DNA of 64,000 nt from Caulobacter sp. RHG1 (GTDB lineage: Bacteria > Pseudomonadota > Alphaproteobacteria > Caulobacterales > Caulobacteraceae): positions 248,001 to 312,000 of the forward strand of contig NZ_SMZP01000009.1 of the NCBI RefSeq assembly GCF_013181195.1, given 5' to 3'. Positions within the stretch are counted from its first letter, which is position 1; each line of letters opens with the position of its first letter. Under the pieces are notes generated by a model. It saw nothing but the letters and a program-made list of their open reading frames with translations, ran no database searches and was not told where the DNA came from. The position numbers and the translations under genes are program-made. This document shows, piece after piece, positions 34,854-43,552 of the stretch.

Positions 34854-35660
34854 ATGAATGCCGCCAAGGCCTTGTGCGCCGTTCTGGCGGCGGTGGCGCT
34901 CGTCCCGACGCTTGCGATGGCTGCGCCGCGGGTGATGTCGCTGGACTCCTGCGCCGACCAATATGTGCTGGCCCTGGCGCCGCGCGACAGCATCGTCGGC
35001 CTGTCGCACCGGGCGGTCTCGCGCGACAGCTATATGCGTGACGTCGCCGGCGGCTTGCCTTTGCGTCGGGCGACGTTCGAGAGCCTCGTGGCGGCCAAGC
35101 CCGACGTCGTGGTGCGCCTGTGGGGCGGCGATGCACGGCTCTCCAAGGCGCTTGACCGCAAGGGCGTGGCCACGGTCGCGCTGGACGACGTGGCCGATTT
35201 CGACGGCGTACGGGGCAACATCCGCAAGGCGGCCGCCGCTCTCGACCGCCGGCCGCAGGGCGAGGCCCTGATCGCGCGCATGGACGCCAAGCTGGCCAAG
35301 GCCGCAGGGGCGGGGCAGGGGCGCGAGGCGCTGTATCTGACGCCGGGCGGCTATACGGCCGGCTCCGGGACCCTGATCGACGCCATGCTCAAGGCGGCCG
35401 GCTACGTCAATGCCTCCAAGGATCCGTACTTCGCGCCGGTGTCGCTGGAGCGGATGGTCATGACCCCGCCATCGGCGGTGGTGCTGGGCCTGTTCGACCT
35501 GGTTCGCGCTGGCGGCGACCGCTGGGGTCCCGGTCGTCATGCCGCGCTGCAGAAGGCGGTTAAGACCCGCACCGTCGCCTCGCTGCCGGCCTCGGTGGTC
35601 GGTTGCGCCGGCTGGTTCGCTGCGGACGGATCCGAAGCTTTGGCGAAGGCCGCGCGATGA
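34854..35660 (+). CDS. ABC-type cobalamin/Fe(III)-siderophore substrate-binding protein (BtuF-like)
   Basis: The 268-residue product has a Sec signal peptide (MNAAKALCAVLAAVALVP, cleavage near AMAA). The mature part resembles the helical-backbone binding proteins of the BtuF/FhuD class: RVMSLDSCADQYVLALAPRD (about 27-46), KPDVVVRLW (near 82) and the FDLVRAGGDRWGPGRHAA segment (about 220-237). It should deliver cobalamin, heme or an iron chelate to the permease encoded next (4-base overlap). Substrate remains open; no TonB-dependent receptor or cobalamin riboswitch was seen nearby. Confidence 0.88.
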   Translation: MNAAKALCAVLAAVALVPTLAMAAPRVMSLDSCADQYVLALAPRDSIVGLSHRAVSRDSYMRDVAGGLPLRRATFESLVAAKPDVVVRLWGGDARLSKALDRKGVATVALDDVADFDGVRGNIRKAAAALDRRPQGEALIARMDAKLAKAAGAGQGREALYLTPGGYTAGSGTLIDAMLKAAGYVNASKDPYFAPVSLERMVMTPPSAVVLGLFDLVRAGGDRWGPGRHAALQKAVKTRTVASLPASVVGCAGWFAADGSEALAKAAR

Positions 35661-36643
35661 GCCTTGTTCGTCTTTGCTTGCTGATGGTGCTGGTCCTGGT
35701 GGGGGCGACGGTCCTGGCCGTTGTCCTGGGCGAGACGCCGCTGTCGATGGCGCAATATGCGCGGGCGGTGGGGCAGCCGGCCTCGCCGCCGGGCGAGGTG
35801 CTGTGGACGATCCGCGCGCCCCGCGTCGCCGTCGCCGCCCTGGTCGGCGCGGCCTTGGGCCTGGCGGGGGCGACGATGCAGGGCTTGCTGCGCAATCCCC
35901 TGGCCGATCCTGGCGTGCTGGGCGTTTCGGCGGTTTCCGGGCTGGGCGCGGCCTTGGCCATTTCCGGGGGGCTCGCCGTCGCACCCGGGGCCATCGAGTT
36001 GTCGGCCCTCGTCGGCGCTCTGGTCGCCGGCGCGGTGGTCGTGGCGATCGCCGCGCGGTTCCGCGAGCCCGAGGCGCTGATCCTGTTCGGCGTGGCCCTG
36101 TCGGCGTTCGGCGGGGCGCTGACGGCATTGGTGTTCAACCTCTCGCCCTCGCCGGTGGCGACGGCCGAGATCATGGCCTGGCTGATGGGCTCGGTGCAGA
36201 ATCGCGACTGGACCGATGCGGCGTGGGCGGTGGTCCCGATGGCGCTCGGCGCGGCCTTGTGCCTGCGAGCCGGACAGGGCTTGCGCATGCTGACCCTGGG
36301 CGAGGAGGCGGCGCGGATGTCGGCCCTGCCGATGGCGCGTCTTCGGCTCTACGCCGTGGCGGGCGCGGCCCTGCTGACCGGGGCGGCGGTGGCCGCGGCG
36401 GGCGTGATCGGCTTTGTCGGCCTGGCCGCGCCGCATCTGGTGCGCGCGCTCGTCCGCGACGACCCCAAGCGCATCCTCTGGCCCTCGGCCCTGGCCGGCG
36501 CGCTGCTGCTGGTGCTGGCCGATCTGGCGGCCCGGCTGATCCCAACGGAGCAGGAACTGAAGCTGGGCGTGGTTACGGCGCTGTTCGGCGCGCCGGCCTT
36601 CGCCCTGCTGGCCTGGCGGGCGTCACGGAGCTGGCGGTCATGA
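35657..36643 (+). CDS. FecCD-family ABC permease
   Basis: The 328-residue protein starts at ATG 35657 by overlapping the stop of the binding protein gene. It has about ten membrane helices and the FecCD signature segments RAPRVAVAALVGAALGLAGA (about 54-73), NPLADPGVLGVSAVSG (about 80-95) and GVIGFVGLAAPHLVRALV (about 252-269), the last carrying the coupling-helix contact to the ATPase. It would form the importer channel as a dimer. The end overlaps the ATPase start by 4 bases. Confidence 0.93.
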   Translation: MSLVRLCLLMVLVLVGATVLAVVLGETPLSMAQYARAVGQPASPPGEVLWTIRAPRVAVAALVGAALGLAGATMQGLLRNPLADPGVLGVSAVSGLGAALAISGGLAVAPGAIELSALVGALVAGAVVVAIAARFREPEALILFGVALSAFGGALTALVFNLSPSPVATAEIMAWLMGSVQNRDWTDAAWAVVPMALGAALCLRAGQGLRMLTLGEEAARMSALPMARLRLYAVAGAALLTGAAVAAAGVIGFVGLAAPHLVRALVRDDPKRILWPSALAGALLLVLADLAARLIPTEQELKLGVVTALFGAPAFALLAWRASRSWRS

Positions 36644-37392
36644 GTGCCCTGTGGAGCCTGCACGGCCTGACCGCGCGACAGGGCCGCAAGACGGTGCTGG
36701 ACGGCGCGAGCCTGTCGGTTTCCGCCGGCGAAGTGGTCGGCGTCGTCGGCCCCAACGGCGCGGGCAAGACCAGCCTGCTGCGCGCGGGGCTGGGTCTGCT
36801 GGCGGCGGAGGGCGAGGCGCGGCTGTCGGATCGTCCCGTCGCCCAACTGAAGCCGCCCGAGCGCGCCCGGCTGGTCGGCTATCTGCCTCAGGACCGCCGT
36901 GCGGCCTGGAACCTGCCGGCCCGCATGGTCGCCGCTTTGGGCGCGAGCGACTTGGCCGATGACGCCGCCGACGCCCTGGCGCTGGAGATGCTGACGCGCG
37001 TCGGCGCTCGCGATCTGGCGGACCGTGGGGTCCTGGACATGTCGGGCGGCGAGCGGGCGCGGGTGCTGTTGGCGCGCCTGCTGGCCACCCGTGCGCCGCT
37101 GCTGGTCGCCGACGAGCCGGTGGCGGGCCTGGATCCCGACGCCCAGTTGCTGACCCTCGACCTTCTGCGCGCCGAAGCGGCTCGGGGCGCGGGTGTGGTG
37201 GTGACCTTGCACGACCTGGGCCTGGCGGCGCGGTCGTGCGACCGGATCGTGGTGGTGGACGCAGGGCGGATCGTGGCCGACGCCGCGCCGCAGGAGGCGC
37301 TCTCGCCGGCCGTCCTGCGCGCCGTCTTCAAGCTGGACGGCGCGCTGATCGAGACCGAAGCCGGGCCGGTGCTTGCGGCCCGCAGGATCTAA
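36640..37392 (+). CDS. ABC-transporter ATP-binding protein (BtuD/FecE type)
   Basis: This 250-residue ATPase has Walker A GPNGAGKTS (about 36-44), the Q-loop region LPQDRR, signature motif MSGGERARV (about 136-144), Walker B LLVADEPVAGLD and the switch His in VTLHDLGLA (about 190). It powers the FecCD permease. The signature is MSGGE where LSGGE is usual. The stop overlaps the 3' end of the convergent lytic transglycosylase by 4 bases. Confidence 0.94.
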   Translation: MSALWSLHGLTARQGRKTVLDGASLSVSAGEVVGVVGPNGAGKTSLLRAGLGLLAAEGEARLSDRPVAQLKPPERARLVGYLPQDRRAAWNLPARMVAALGASDLADDAADALALEMLTRVGARDLADRGVLDMSGGERARVLLARLLATRAPLLVADEPVAGLDPDAQLLTLDLLRAEAARGAGVVVTLHDLGLAARSCDRIVVVDAGRIVADAAPQEALSPAVLRAVFKLDGALIETEAGPVLAARRI

Positions 37393-39485
37393 GGCTGCGC
37401 CGAAATCCCGTCCGCGCTCGCCACCGACGGCGTGTACACATAGCCACCGCGCTTCAGGTCGCTCGACAGCGTCAGCGGCGTCACGCCACCCGCCAGCCGT
37501 GCGCGGTAGACCATGGTCGTCTCAAGTGTCCGCATCACGTAGTTGCGGGTTTCGGAGAACGGGATGCACTCGATGAAGTCCAGCGGGTCGGTGGCCGCGC
37601 CGCGCGGGTCGCCGCACAGGCCCGCCCACTGGGCCGGACGGCCGGGGCCGGCGTTGTAGGCCGCCGCGGCCATGATGTACGAGCCGCTGAACGTGCGGAC
37701 CATGTCGCCCAGATACACCGAGCCCAGGCGCATGTTGTAGGGCGCGTCGCCCAGGCGCTCGACGCTGTGGCTTTCGCCCAGCTTGCGGGCGACCAGCGAG
37801 GCGGTGGCCGGCATCAGCTGCATCATGCCGCGCGCGCCGACACCTGAGCGGGCGGCGGGGTCGAAGTTACTTTCCTGGCGCGAGATCGAATAGACGAAGG
37901 CCGTCTCGGCCGCGCCGGGACCGGGCGTGAAGTGGTGGTCCAGCAGCGGATAGCCGCGCTCGGTCAGGATCATGCCGCGCTGGGCCGCCGTGCGAACTGC
38001 GCGCATGGCCAGGTCCTGGTCGCCATAGCCGCGCGCCAGGTCGACCAGCAGAGCGCTCTCCTCGGCGTTGGGCAGGGTGTCGTCGATATACAGAACCAGG
38101 CTGCGGAAGAGATCGCGCTGGCCGATGTCGGCCAGGATCCGGGCGGCCCGGACCTGCTCGCGGCCGTAGAAGCGGGCGCGGTCGGCCTGGGTGATGACCG
38201 GATCGCGCGGCAGGCGCAGTTCCTTCATCCCGGCTTTCTCGGCGGCCAGCTGGCCGTAGAAGGTGGTCGTGTGGCGCGCGCCTTCGGAATAGAAGGCCTG
38301 GGCGGCGATCGGGTCGCCTTGCGCCTCGGCCGCGCGGCCCTGCCAGTAGAGGGCCCGGCCACGGGTGATCGGCGAGGCGCCGACGGCGGCGATCTGGGCG
38401 AAGTGGGCGGCCGCGGCGTCGGGATCGCGCAGGCGGGTCAGGGCGATCCAGCCGGCATAGAACTCGCTCTCGGCGATGTCGGCGGGGGCGATGGCCTGGG
38501 TGTTGTTGGCGGCGGCATAGGCGCCGGCGCTGTTGCCGGCCTTCAGTGCGCCGACGATCAGTTGCTTGCGCTCACGCCAGATCGCGCCGGAGGCCTCCTC
38601 GGTCGGCGGGACCGGGAAATTGACCACCATCGGCAGCGCCAGGGTGTCCATGCCCTTGCGGCGCAGATAGGCGGCGCGCTCGAACACGACGCCCGGCTGG
38701 GCCTGAAGATCGGGCGTGAGGCTGTTGTAGAGGTCGTTGGCGTTGCCGGCGTTCTGGCGATAGGCCATCCGCACGCGTGCGGCGGCCTGGCCGGTTTCCG
38801 ACAGCATCGCGACCATGTCGCGGGCCGCAGGACCTTGCTGGCCGTACAGCAGGATGTCGGCGCGGCGGTTGTAATCGTCGGGCGTCAGCATGCCGCCGAA
38901 CCGGGCGACCATGCTGCGCTGGGCGTCGGCCTCGAACACCTTGTCGCGGAAGGTGTTGCGGATCAGATTCGTGGCGTCCTTGGCTCGGCCGGTGGCCTGC
39001 CAGGCGCTGGCCAGGGCCATGGCGCCTTCGGCCGTTGAGGGCGGGGCGCCGCCGAACCAGGCGATGATGCGGGCCGGATCCAGGCCCGAGGTCGACAGGG
39101 ACTTCTCGGCCGCTGAGTCACGACGTCCGCTGCGCGGCCAGCCGGCCAGGTCGCGGCGAGCGGCGTCCAGCTCGAAGAAGCTCATGGCCTCGGCGTTGCT
39201 GTCGACCATCTGCCACTGGGCGATCTTCTTGGCGATCGGATCCTGTAGGCTGCCCATCGCCATGCGGGCGCCCGAGACGTCGCCGCGCTTGGCGGCCGCG
39301 AGCGCGCTCTGGAGATTGGCCGAGTCGGTGTCCGACAGGGTTTGCGGCGCGGCCGTCGGCGGCGTGGTGATCAGGCTCGAGGCGCCGGGCGTTGCGTAAC
39401 CCGACGTCGTCTGGGCGTCCGCCGCCCCGACCACGGCCGCGATACAGGCTCCCCCGAGCAGAATCCGACGCACCACAGAAGCCAA
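37389..39485 (-). CDS. slt: Soluble lytic murein transglycosylase
   Basis: This 698-residue exported protein has a signal peptide (VVRRILLGGACIAAVVGA, cleavage near ADAQ), a long superhelix of alpha-helical repeats (about 50-490, many TPR-like A/R pairs) and a C-terminal lysozyme-like Slt domain: SRQESNFDPAARSG with catalytic Glu (near residue 540), GARGMMQLMPATA and AYNAGPG(R) near 615. It cleaves peptidoglycan with formation of 1,6-anhydromuramic acid. Length fits Slt70. It is divergent from dapA with a 245-base shared interval. Confidence 0.93.
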   Translation of the reverse strand: MASVVRRILLGGACIAAVVGAADAQTTSGYATPGASSLITTPPTAAPQTLSDTDSANLQSALAAAKRGDVSGARMAMGSLQDPIAKKIAQWQMVDSNAEAMSFFELDAARRDLAGWPRSGRRDSAAEKSLSTSGLDPARIIAWFGGAPPSTAEGAMALASAWQATGRAKDATNLIRNTFRDKVFEADAQRSMVARFGGMLTPDDYNRRADILLYGQQGPAARDMVAMLSETGQAAARVRMAYRQNAGNANDLYNSLTPDLQAQPGVVFERAAYLRRKGMDTLALPMVVNFPVPPTEEASGAIWRERKQLIVGALKAGNSAGAYAAANNTQAIAPADIAESEFYAGWIALTRLRDPDAAAAHFAQIAAVGASPITRGRALYWQGRAAEAQGDPIAAQAFYSEGARHTTTFYGQLAAEKAGMKELRLPRDPVITQADRARFYGREQVRAARILADIGQRDLFRSLVLYIDDTLPNAEESALLVDLARGYGDQDLAMRAVRTAAQRGMILTERGYPLLDHHFTPGPGAAETAFVYSISRQESNFDPAARSGVGARGMMQLMPATASLVARKLGESHSVERLGDAPYNMRLGSVYLGDMVRTFSGSYIMAAAAYNAGPGRPAQWAGLCGDPRGAATDPLDFIECIPFSETRNYVMRTLETTMVYRARLAGGVTPLTLSSDLKRGGYVYTPSVASADGISAQP

Positions 39486-39658
39486 AGCACTCTCCTCAAA
39501 GGCCCGATCCGAGCCTTCTACCTGAAACTAGGGTCAGCCCCTATGCGACGATTCAGGCCCTAATAGGTTTTAAAGTCTGGTTGGCGGGCTTGACCGGAAA
39601 GCCTTCCCCCATCAAATCCGCCTTTGCCTTGTCAGACCCGGTTGCGGGACCACAGGGC

Positions 39659-39675
39659 GCGGACATATTGTCCGC
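39659..39675. promoter_or_regulatory. Perfect 17-base inverted repeat upstream of dapA
   Basis: GCGGACA-TAT-TGTCCGC is an exact palindrome with 7-base arms, ending 55 bases before the dapA ATG. TATTGT (39666-39671) could be a -10 box with TTGCGG (39642-39647) 18 bases upstream as a -35, which would place an operator on the promoter. This is inference; a short stem-loop in the dapA leader is the alternative. Confidence 0.4.
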
Positions 39676-39730
39676 CCCCATCCTCAAGCCGCAACACATG
39701 CGGCGCCATTCTCACGGCAATTTGCAAGTC

Positions 39731-40615
39731 ATGGTCCAGTCTCACTTCAAGGGCGTCATTCCGGCCCTCGTCACGCCGTTCCGGGACGGTGAGGTGGACG
39801 AAAAAGCCTTCGTGGCCCTGGTCGAGCGCCAGATCGCCGGCGGCGTCCACGGCCTGGTGCCGGTGGGCACGACGGGCGAGACCTCGACCCTGTCGCATGA
39901 CGAGCACAAGCGCGTCGTCGAGCTGTGCGTGAAGACCGCCGCCGGCCGCGTGCCCGTGATCGCCGGCGCAGGCAGCAACTCGACCGACGAAGCCATCGAA
40001 CTGGCCCAGCACGCCAAGGCCGTCGGCGCCGACGCCGCCCTGGTCGTGACCCCGTACTACAACCGCCCCAGCCAAGAGGGCATGTATCAGCACTACAAGG
40101 CGATCAACGACGCCGTGGAGCTGCCGATCTTCGTCTACAACGTGCCGGGCCGCTCGGGCGTCGACATCAGCAACGAGACCCTGGCGCGGCTGTCCAAGCT
40201 GCCCAACATCGTCGGCATCAAGGACGCCACGGGCGACCTGACGCGCATCAGCATACAGCGCCTGCTGTGCGGTCCGGACTGGATCCTGCTGTCGGGCGAC
40301 GATCCCACGGCCCTGGGCTACATGGCCCACGGCGGCCACGGCGTGATCTCGGTGACCTCGAATGTCGCCCCGGACGCCTGCGCGGCCTTCATGAACGCCT
40401 GCATGCAGGGCGCCTGGGAAACCGGCCTCTACTGGCAGGACCGCCTTGTGCGCCTGCACAAGGCTTTGTTCCTGGACAGCTCGCCCGGGCCGACCAAGTT
40501 CGCCATGGCCCATCTGGGCCTGTGCAGCGAAGACGTGCGCCTGCCGATCACCGCGTGCGGCGAGGCCGTGCGTCCGACGATCATCGAGGCGATGCGCGAG
40601 GCCGGTCTCCAGTAA
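39731..40615 (+). CDS. dapA: 4-hydroxy-tetrahydrodipicolinate synthase
   Basis: This TIM-barrel aldolase condenses pyruvate with aspartate semialdehyde in lysine and diaminopimelate synthesis. At 294 residues from ATG 39731 its length fits the family (the open frame runs further upstream without support). The active-site residues are visible: GTTGE with T47-T48, Y136 and R141 in VYNVPGR and the Schiff-base K164 in GIKDATGD. The TAA stop overlaps the smpB ATG by one base. Diaminopimelate for the cell wall makes it essential in most alphaproteobacteria. Confidence 0.97.
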   Translation: MVQSHFKGVIPALVTPFRDGEVDEKAFVALVERQIAGGVHGLVPVGTTGETSTLSHDEHKRVVELCVKTAAGRVPVIAGAGSNSTDEAIELAQHAKAVGADAALVVTPYYNRPSQEGMYQHYKAINDAVELPIFVYNVPGRSGVDISNETLARLSKLPNIVGIKDATGDLTRISIQRLLCGPDWILLSGDDPTALGYMAHGGHGVISVTSNVAPDACAAFMNACMQGAWETGLYWQDRLVRLHKALFLDSSPGPTKFAMAHLGLCSEDVRLPITACGEAVRPTIIEAMREAGLQ

Positions 40616-41073
40616 TGACCAAGCCGATCGCGGAGAACCGGCGCGCCCGGTACGACTACTTCATCGAAGAGGTCTTCGAGGCCGGCATCATGCTGACCGG
40701 CACCGAGGTCAAGTCGCTGCGCGTCGGCCGGGCCAACATCGCTGAATCCTACGCCTCGGTCGAAGGGCGTGAGATCAAGCTGATCAACGCCGACATCCCG
40801 CCCTATGGCCACGCCAACCGCTTCAACCACGAGCCGCGCCGGCATCGTAAGCTGCTGCTGCACCGCAAGCAGATCGACAAGCTGATCGGCGCGGTGCAGC
40901 GCGACGGCCGGACGATGATCCCGCTCAAGCTCTATTGGAACGAGAAGGGCCTGGCCAAGCTGGAGATCGGCCTGGCCAAGGGCAAGAAGAACCACGACAA
41001 GCGCGAGACCGAAGCCGCCCGCGACTGGCAGCGTGACAAGGCCCGCCTGATGAAGGGCAATCGCGACGACTAA
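40615..41073 (+). CDS. smpB: SsrA-binding protein SmpB
   Basis: This 152-residue OB-fold protein binds tmRNA and delivers it to stalled ribosomes. It begins TKPIAENRRARYDYFIEEVF and shows the conserved EAGIMLTGTEVKSLR (about 23-37), the MIPLKLYWNEKGLAKLEIGL segment and a basic C-terminal tail (GKKNHDKRETEAARDWQRDK) that reaches the decoding centre. It is coupled to dapA (TAATG). In Caulobacter trans-translation times replication, so its placement beside dapA is notable but not unusual. Confidence 0.97.
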   Translation: MTKPIAENRRARYDYFIEEVFEAGIMLTGTEVKSLRVGRANIAESYASVEGREIKLINADIPPYGHANRFNHEPRRHRKLLLHRKQIDKLIGAVQRDGRTMIPLKLYWNEKGLAKLEIGLAKGKKNHDKRETEAARDWQRDKARLMKGNRDD

Positions 41074-41085
41074 CGGCGGGTGGGC

Positions 41086-41199
41086 CTAGTGCTGGCCCAT
41101 CAGCAGGAAGCCGATCGCCAGACCCAGGGCGAACGCGCCGGCGCTGACGTACAGAAAGGTTCGGACCTCGTGACGAAGGGTCGTGGGGGTTTGCGCCAT
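41086..41199 (-). CDS. Small single-pass membrane protein (37 residues)
   Basis: This short frame reads MAQTPTTLRHEVRTFLYVSA and continues GAFALGLAIGFLLMGQH before a TAG. The N-terminal third is polar with Arg and His; residues 16-34 form a likely membrane helix. The ribosome site CCGGAG lies about 10 bases before the ATG. It is convergent with smpB (12 bases apart) and isolated. The sequence resembles the many tiny alphaproteobacterial membrane peptides with no known role. Chance is possible for so short a frame, but the ribosome site and helix both favour it. Confidence 0.6.
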   Translation of the reverse strand: MAQTPTTLRHEVRTFLYVSAGAFALGLAIGFLLMGQH

Positions 41200-41319
41200 G
41201 GTCAGACTCCGGTTCGGCGGCGCGTGCTACTCGCGTCACGATTCAGTCTTCGCACGGATATTAAACCCTGGCGCGAGCTGAGCATTGTCAACGATTGTTA
41301 AAGGTGAGGTGTCGGGACC

Positions 41320-41517
41320 TCAGGCCGTGGCGGTTCGCTCGGTCACCTGAGATCGAACGCCGCGCTCGAACAGGTCTCCGCAGATGGCCAGGGCGGTCTT
41401 GTAGGCGCTCTCGACAGTATCGAACTGTCCGGCGGGGCGTCCGCCCTCGATGACGACCCAGCCATCCTGGATCGGCGCGATCTCGATATTCTGACAGTGC
41501 GCGACGCCGGTGGGCAT
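41320..41517 (-). CDS. Small hypothetical protein (65 residues)
   Basis: The ATG at 41517 has a GGGAG ribosome site. The 65-residue product has a strand-rich start (IEIAPIQDGWVVIEGGRPAG) and a helical second half (ESAYKTALAICGDLFERGV), like DUF2188-type domains in which a small beta-sheet displays a W-x-V turn. No signal peptide is present. A longer upstream frame has no ribosome site. It stands alone between the small membrane gene and the DUF2891 gene. Function unknown. Confidence 0.7.
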   Translation of the reverse strand: MPTGVAHCQNIEIAPIQDGWVVIEGGRPAGQFDTVESAYKTALAICGDLFERGVRSQVTERTATA

Positions 41518-41656
41518 GACGACGGGCTCCCTGGCTGAGACTCACGTCCGTGGTGTCGGACGCGCGACATCCTTAACGCGAGCTGCTTCGCGTTCATTGT
41601 CAATCAATGTAAACAGTCCCCGGACGATCGCGCGTTGCGACAGATCAACCTGCCGC

Positions 41657-42652
41657 TCAACCGTTCTCCAGGGCCAGCAGGGCGAAGGTCGCCAGCCAGT
41701 GCTCGCCCATATAGTCGCCCGAGACGTGCGGGATCGCCGCCGCGAGGTGGTTCAGCGCCGCGTTGATCGCCAGCGGCTTGGCGGGATCCGCGTCGGGCAT
41801 GGCGCCGGCCAGGTTTCGCCAGCACCAGGCGCGCGACAGGTTCAGCCCGTCCAGCTTGACGATCTGGCCGTCCGTGCGGTCGCTGACCCGGGCTGGCGTG
41901 AACAGGGCGGCCGGCTGCTTGCGGGCGAGATCCGGCAGGAAGCGCGGGAACCACAGTTCGAAGCGCTCACGCGGCATCAGCCGGCGCATGGCCTCGGCCT
42001 CGATCAGGGTGGGGGAGAGGAAGTCGTCGCCCGATGGCTCCCACGCCGGGCATGAAGCGTCCTGGCCGTACCAGACCAGCGCTCGGTCCAGCAGCAGCTG
42101 GCGGAAGGCGGCGTCATGGGTCATGTCGGCATATTCGCTGGCCAGCACCAGCGAGAAGGCGGTGTTGAAGTGCGCGCCGCTGCGGACCGGATAGTCGGCG
42201 ATTGGCAGGAACTCCTCGAACCGTTCGGCGAAGGCGTTGGCCAGGGGCGCGTGGGCGCCGGCCCACGGGTGGTCGTGGCGCAGCAGCTCGGCCTGCAGCA
42301 TCAGGTTCCAGGCCCAGCCATAGGGCCGCTCGAAGCCGCGGCTTTCAGGACGGGCGAGATAGGCCACCTCGCCGGCGACCTTGTCGGGCGTGAAGGCGTC
42401 GTCGAAGATCTCGAGGATCTGCTCGGCCTCGGCCATCTCCGGACGCAGGCGCAGCAGGGTCGCCAGCAGCCAGTAACCGTGCACGCACGAGCACCAGTCG
42501 AAGCTGCCGAAGAAGATGGGATGCAGGTCGCGCGGGCTGCGGATGTCGTCAGGCCCGCCCATCACGTGATCCAGCTTGGCGGGATACTCGCGCGTCAGAT
42601 GGCCCAGGGCGATCCGGGCGAAGCGCGAGGCCGTGGCGCGGGCCAGACTCAT
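41657..42652 (-). CDS. DUF2891 family protein
   Basis: This 331-residue soluble protein matches the DUF2891 pattern: DLHPIFFGSFDWCSCVHGYW (about 42-61), ERPYGWAWNLMLQAEL (about 108-123), SGAHFNTAFSLVLASEYA (about 158-175) and LDGLNLSRAWCWRNLA (near 272-287). The aromatic-rich helices are those of an alpha/alpha-barrel as in glycoside-active enzymes. A catalytic role cannot be pinned. No neighbours link it to a pathway; the next gene upstream is on the other strand. Confidence 0.88.
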   Translation of the reverse strand: MSLARATASRFARIALGHLTREYPAKLDHVMGGPDDIRSPRDLHPIFFGSFDWCSCVHGYWLLATLLRLRPEMAEAEQILEIFDDAFTPDKVAGEVAYLARPESRGFERPYGWAWNLMLQAELLRHDHPWAGAHAPLANAFAERFEEFLPIADYPVRSGAHFNTAFSLVLASEYADMTHDAAFRQLLLDRALVWYGQDASCPAWEPSGDDFLSPTLIEAEAMRRLMPRERFELWFPRFLPDLARKQPAALFTPARVSDRTDGQIVKLDGLNLSRAWCWRNLAGAMPDADPAKPLAINAALNHLAAAIPHVSGDYMGEHWLATFALLALENG

Positions 42653-42778
42653 CTGAAGGCGGCGAGGGCGGTCATAAGCCCCTTCAACTTCAGCGTGACA
42701 GGCGGCGCAAGTCCCTCTTGACGCTGAAACGCCCCGGCGCGACCCTCAAGTCAACAATGATAACCTACGGAGGAAACC

Positions 42779-43552
42779 ATGGCCGACGGGTCTCTGCCGA
42801 TCACGTCCCTGAAGGGCAAGGTCAGCGACGCTGAATGGCAAGCGCGCGTCGATCTGGCTGCTCTCTACCGTCTCGTGGCCTTGCACGGGTGGGACGACAT
42901 GATCTTCACCCACATCTCGGCCCGTATTCCCGGGCCTGAGCACCACTTCCTGATCAATCCCTACGGCATGTTCTTCGGCGAGATGACCGCCTCGTGCCTG
43001 GTCAAGGTCGACCTGGAAGGGAACATCGTCGACAAGACCCAGTACTTCATCAATCCGGCGGGCTTCACGATCCACTCGGCCATCCACGCCGCGCGCGAGG
43101 ACGCCCAGTTCGTCATGCACCTGCACAGCGACCAGGGCGTGGCGGTGTCGGCGCACAAGGACGGCCTGCTGCCGCTGACCCAGCATGCGCTTATCACCTT
43201 GCCTCAGGTCGCCTATCACGACTATGAAGGCATTGCGCTCAACCTTGACGAGCGAGAGCGGCTTGTGGCCGATCTCGGCGCCAAGAAGCTGATGATGTTG
43301 CGCAACCACGGCACCCTGTCCGTGGGGGCCACCGCGGCGGAGTGCTGGTTGGGGATGTTCTTCCTGGAGCGGGCGTGCGCACAGCAGGTGATGGCGCTCT
43401 CGATCGGTCGCGACAACGTTCTGCTGGCGCCGGAAGGCGCTCAGGAGGAGGTCCGTCGTCAGGTCGGCATGGGCATGGGAATGATCGGCGGCCTGGCTTG
43501 GCCCGGCTGTCTGCGCCAGTTGGACCGCGCGCTGCCCGGCTACGCGGACTAG
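42779..43552 (+). CDS. Class II aldolase/adducin-family protein
   Basis: This 257-residue protein begins 7 bases after a strong ribosome site (ACGGAGGAAACC). It carries the metal and substrate motifs of the family: IFTHISARIPG (about 42-52), FVMHLHSDQGVAV with two His (about 111-123) and LRNHGTLSVG (about 174-183). Class II aldolases cleave phosphorylated sugars such as fuculose-1-phosphate, while the adducin-like branch is often uncharacterised; here the branch cannot be chosen. Its end overlaps the next gene if that gene uses its long start. Confidence 0.9.
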   Translation: MADGSLPITSLKGKVSDAEWQARVDLAALYRLVALHGWDDMIFTHISARIPGPEHHFLINPYGMFFGEMTASCLVKVDLEGNIVDKTQYFINPAGFTIHSAIHAAREDAQFVMHLHSDQGVAVSAHKDGLLPLTQHALITLPQVAYHDYEGIALNLDERERLVADLGAKKLMMLRNHGTLSVGATAAECWLGMFFLERACAQQVMALSIGRDNVLLAPEGAQEEVRRQVGMGMGMIGGLAWPGCLRQLDRALPGYAD

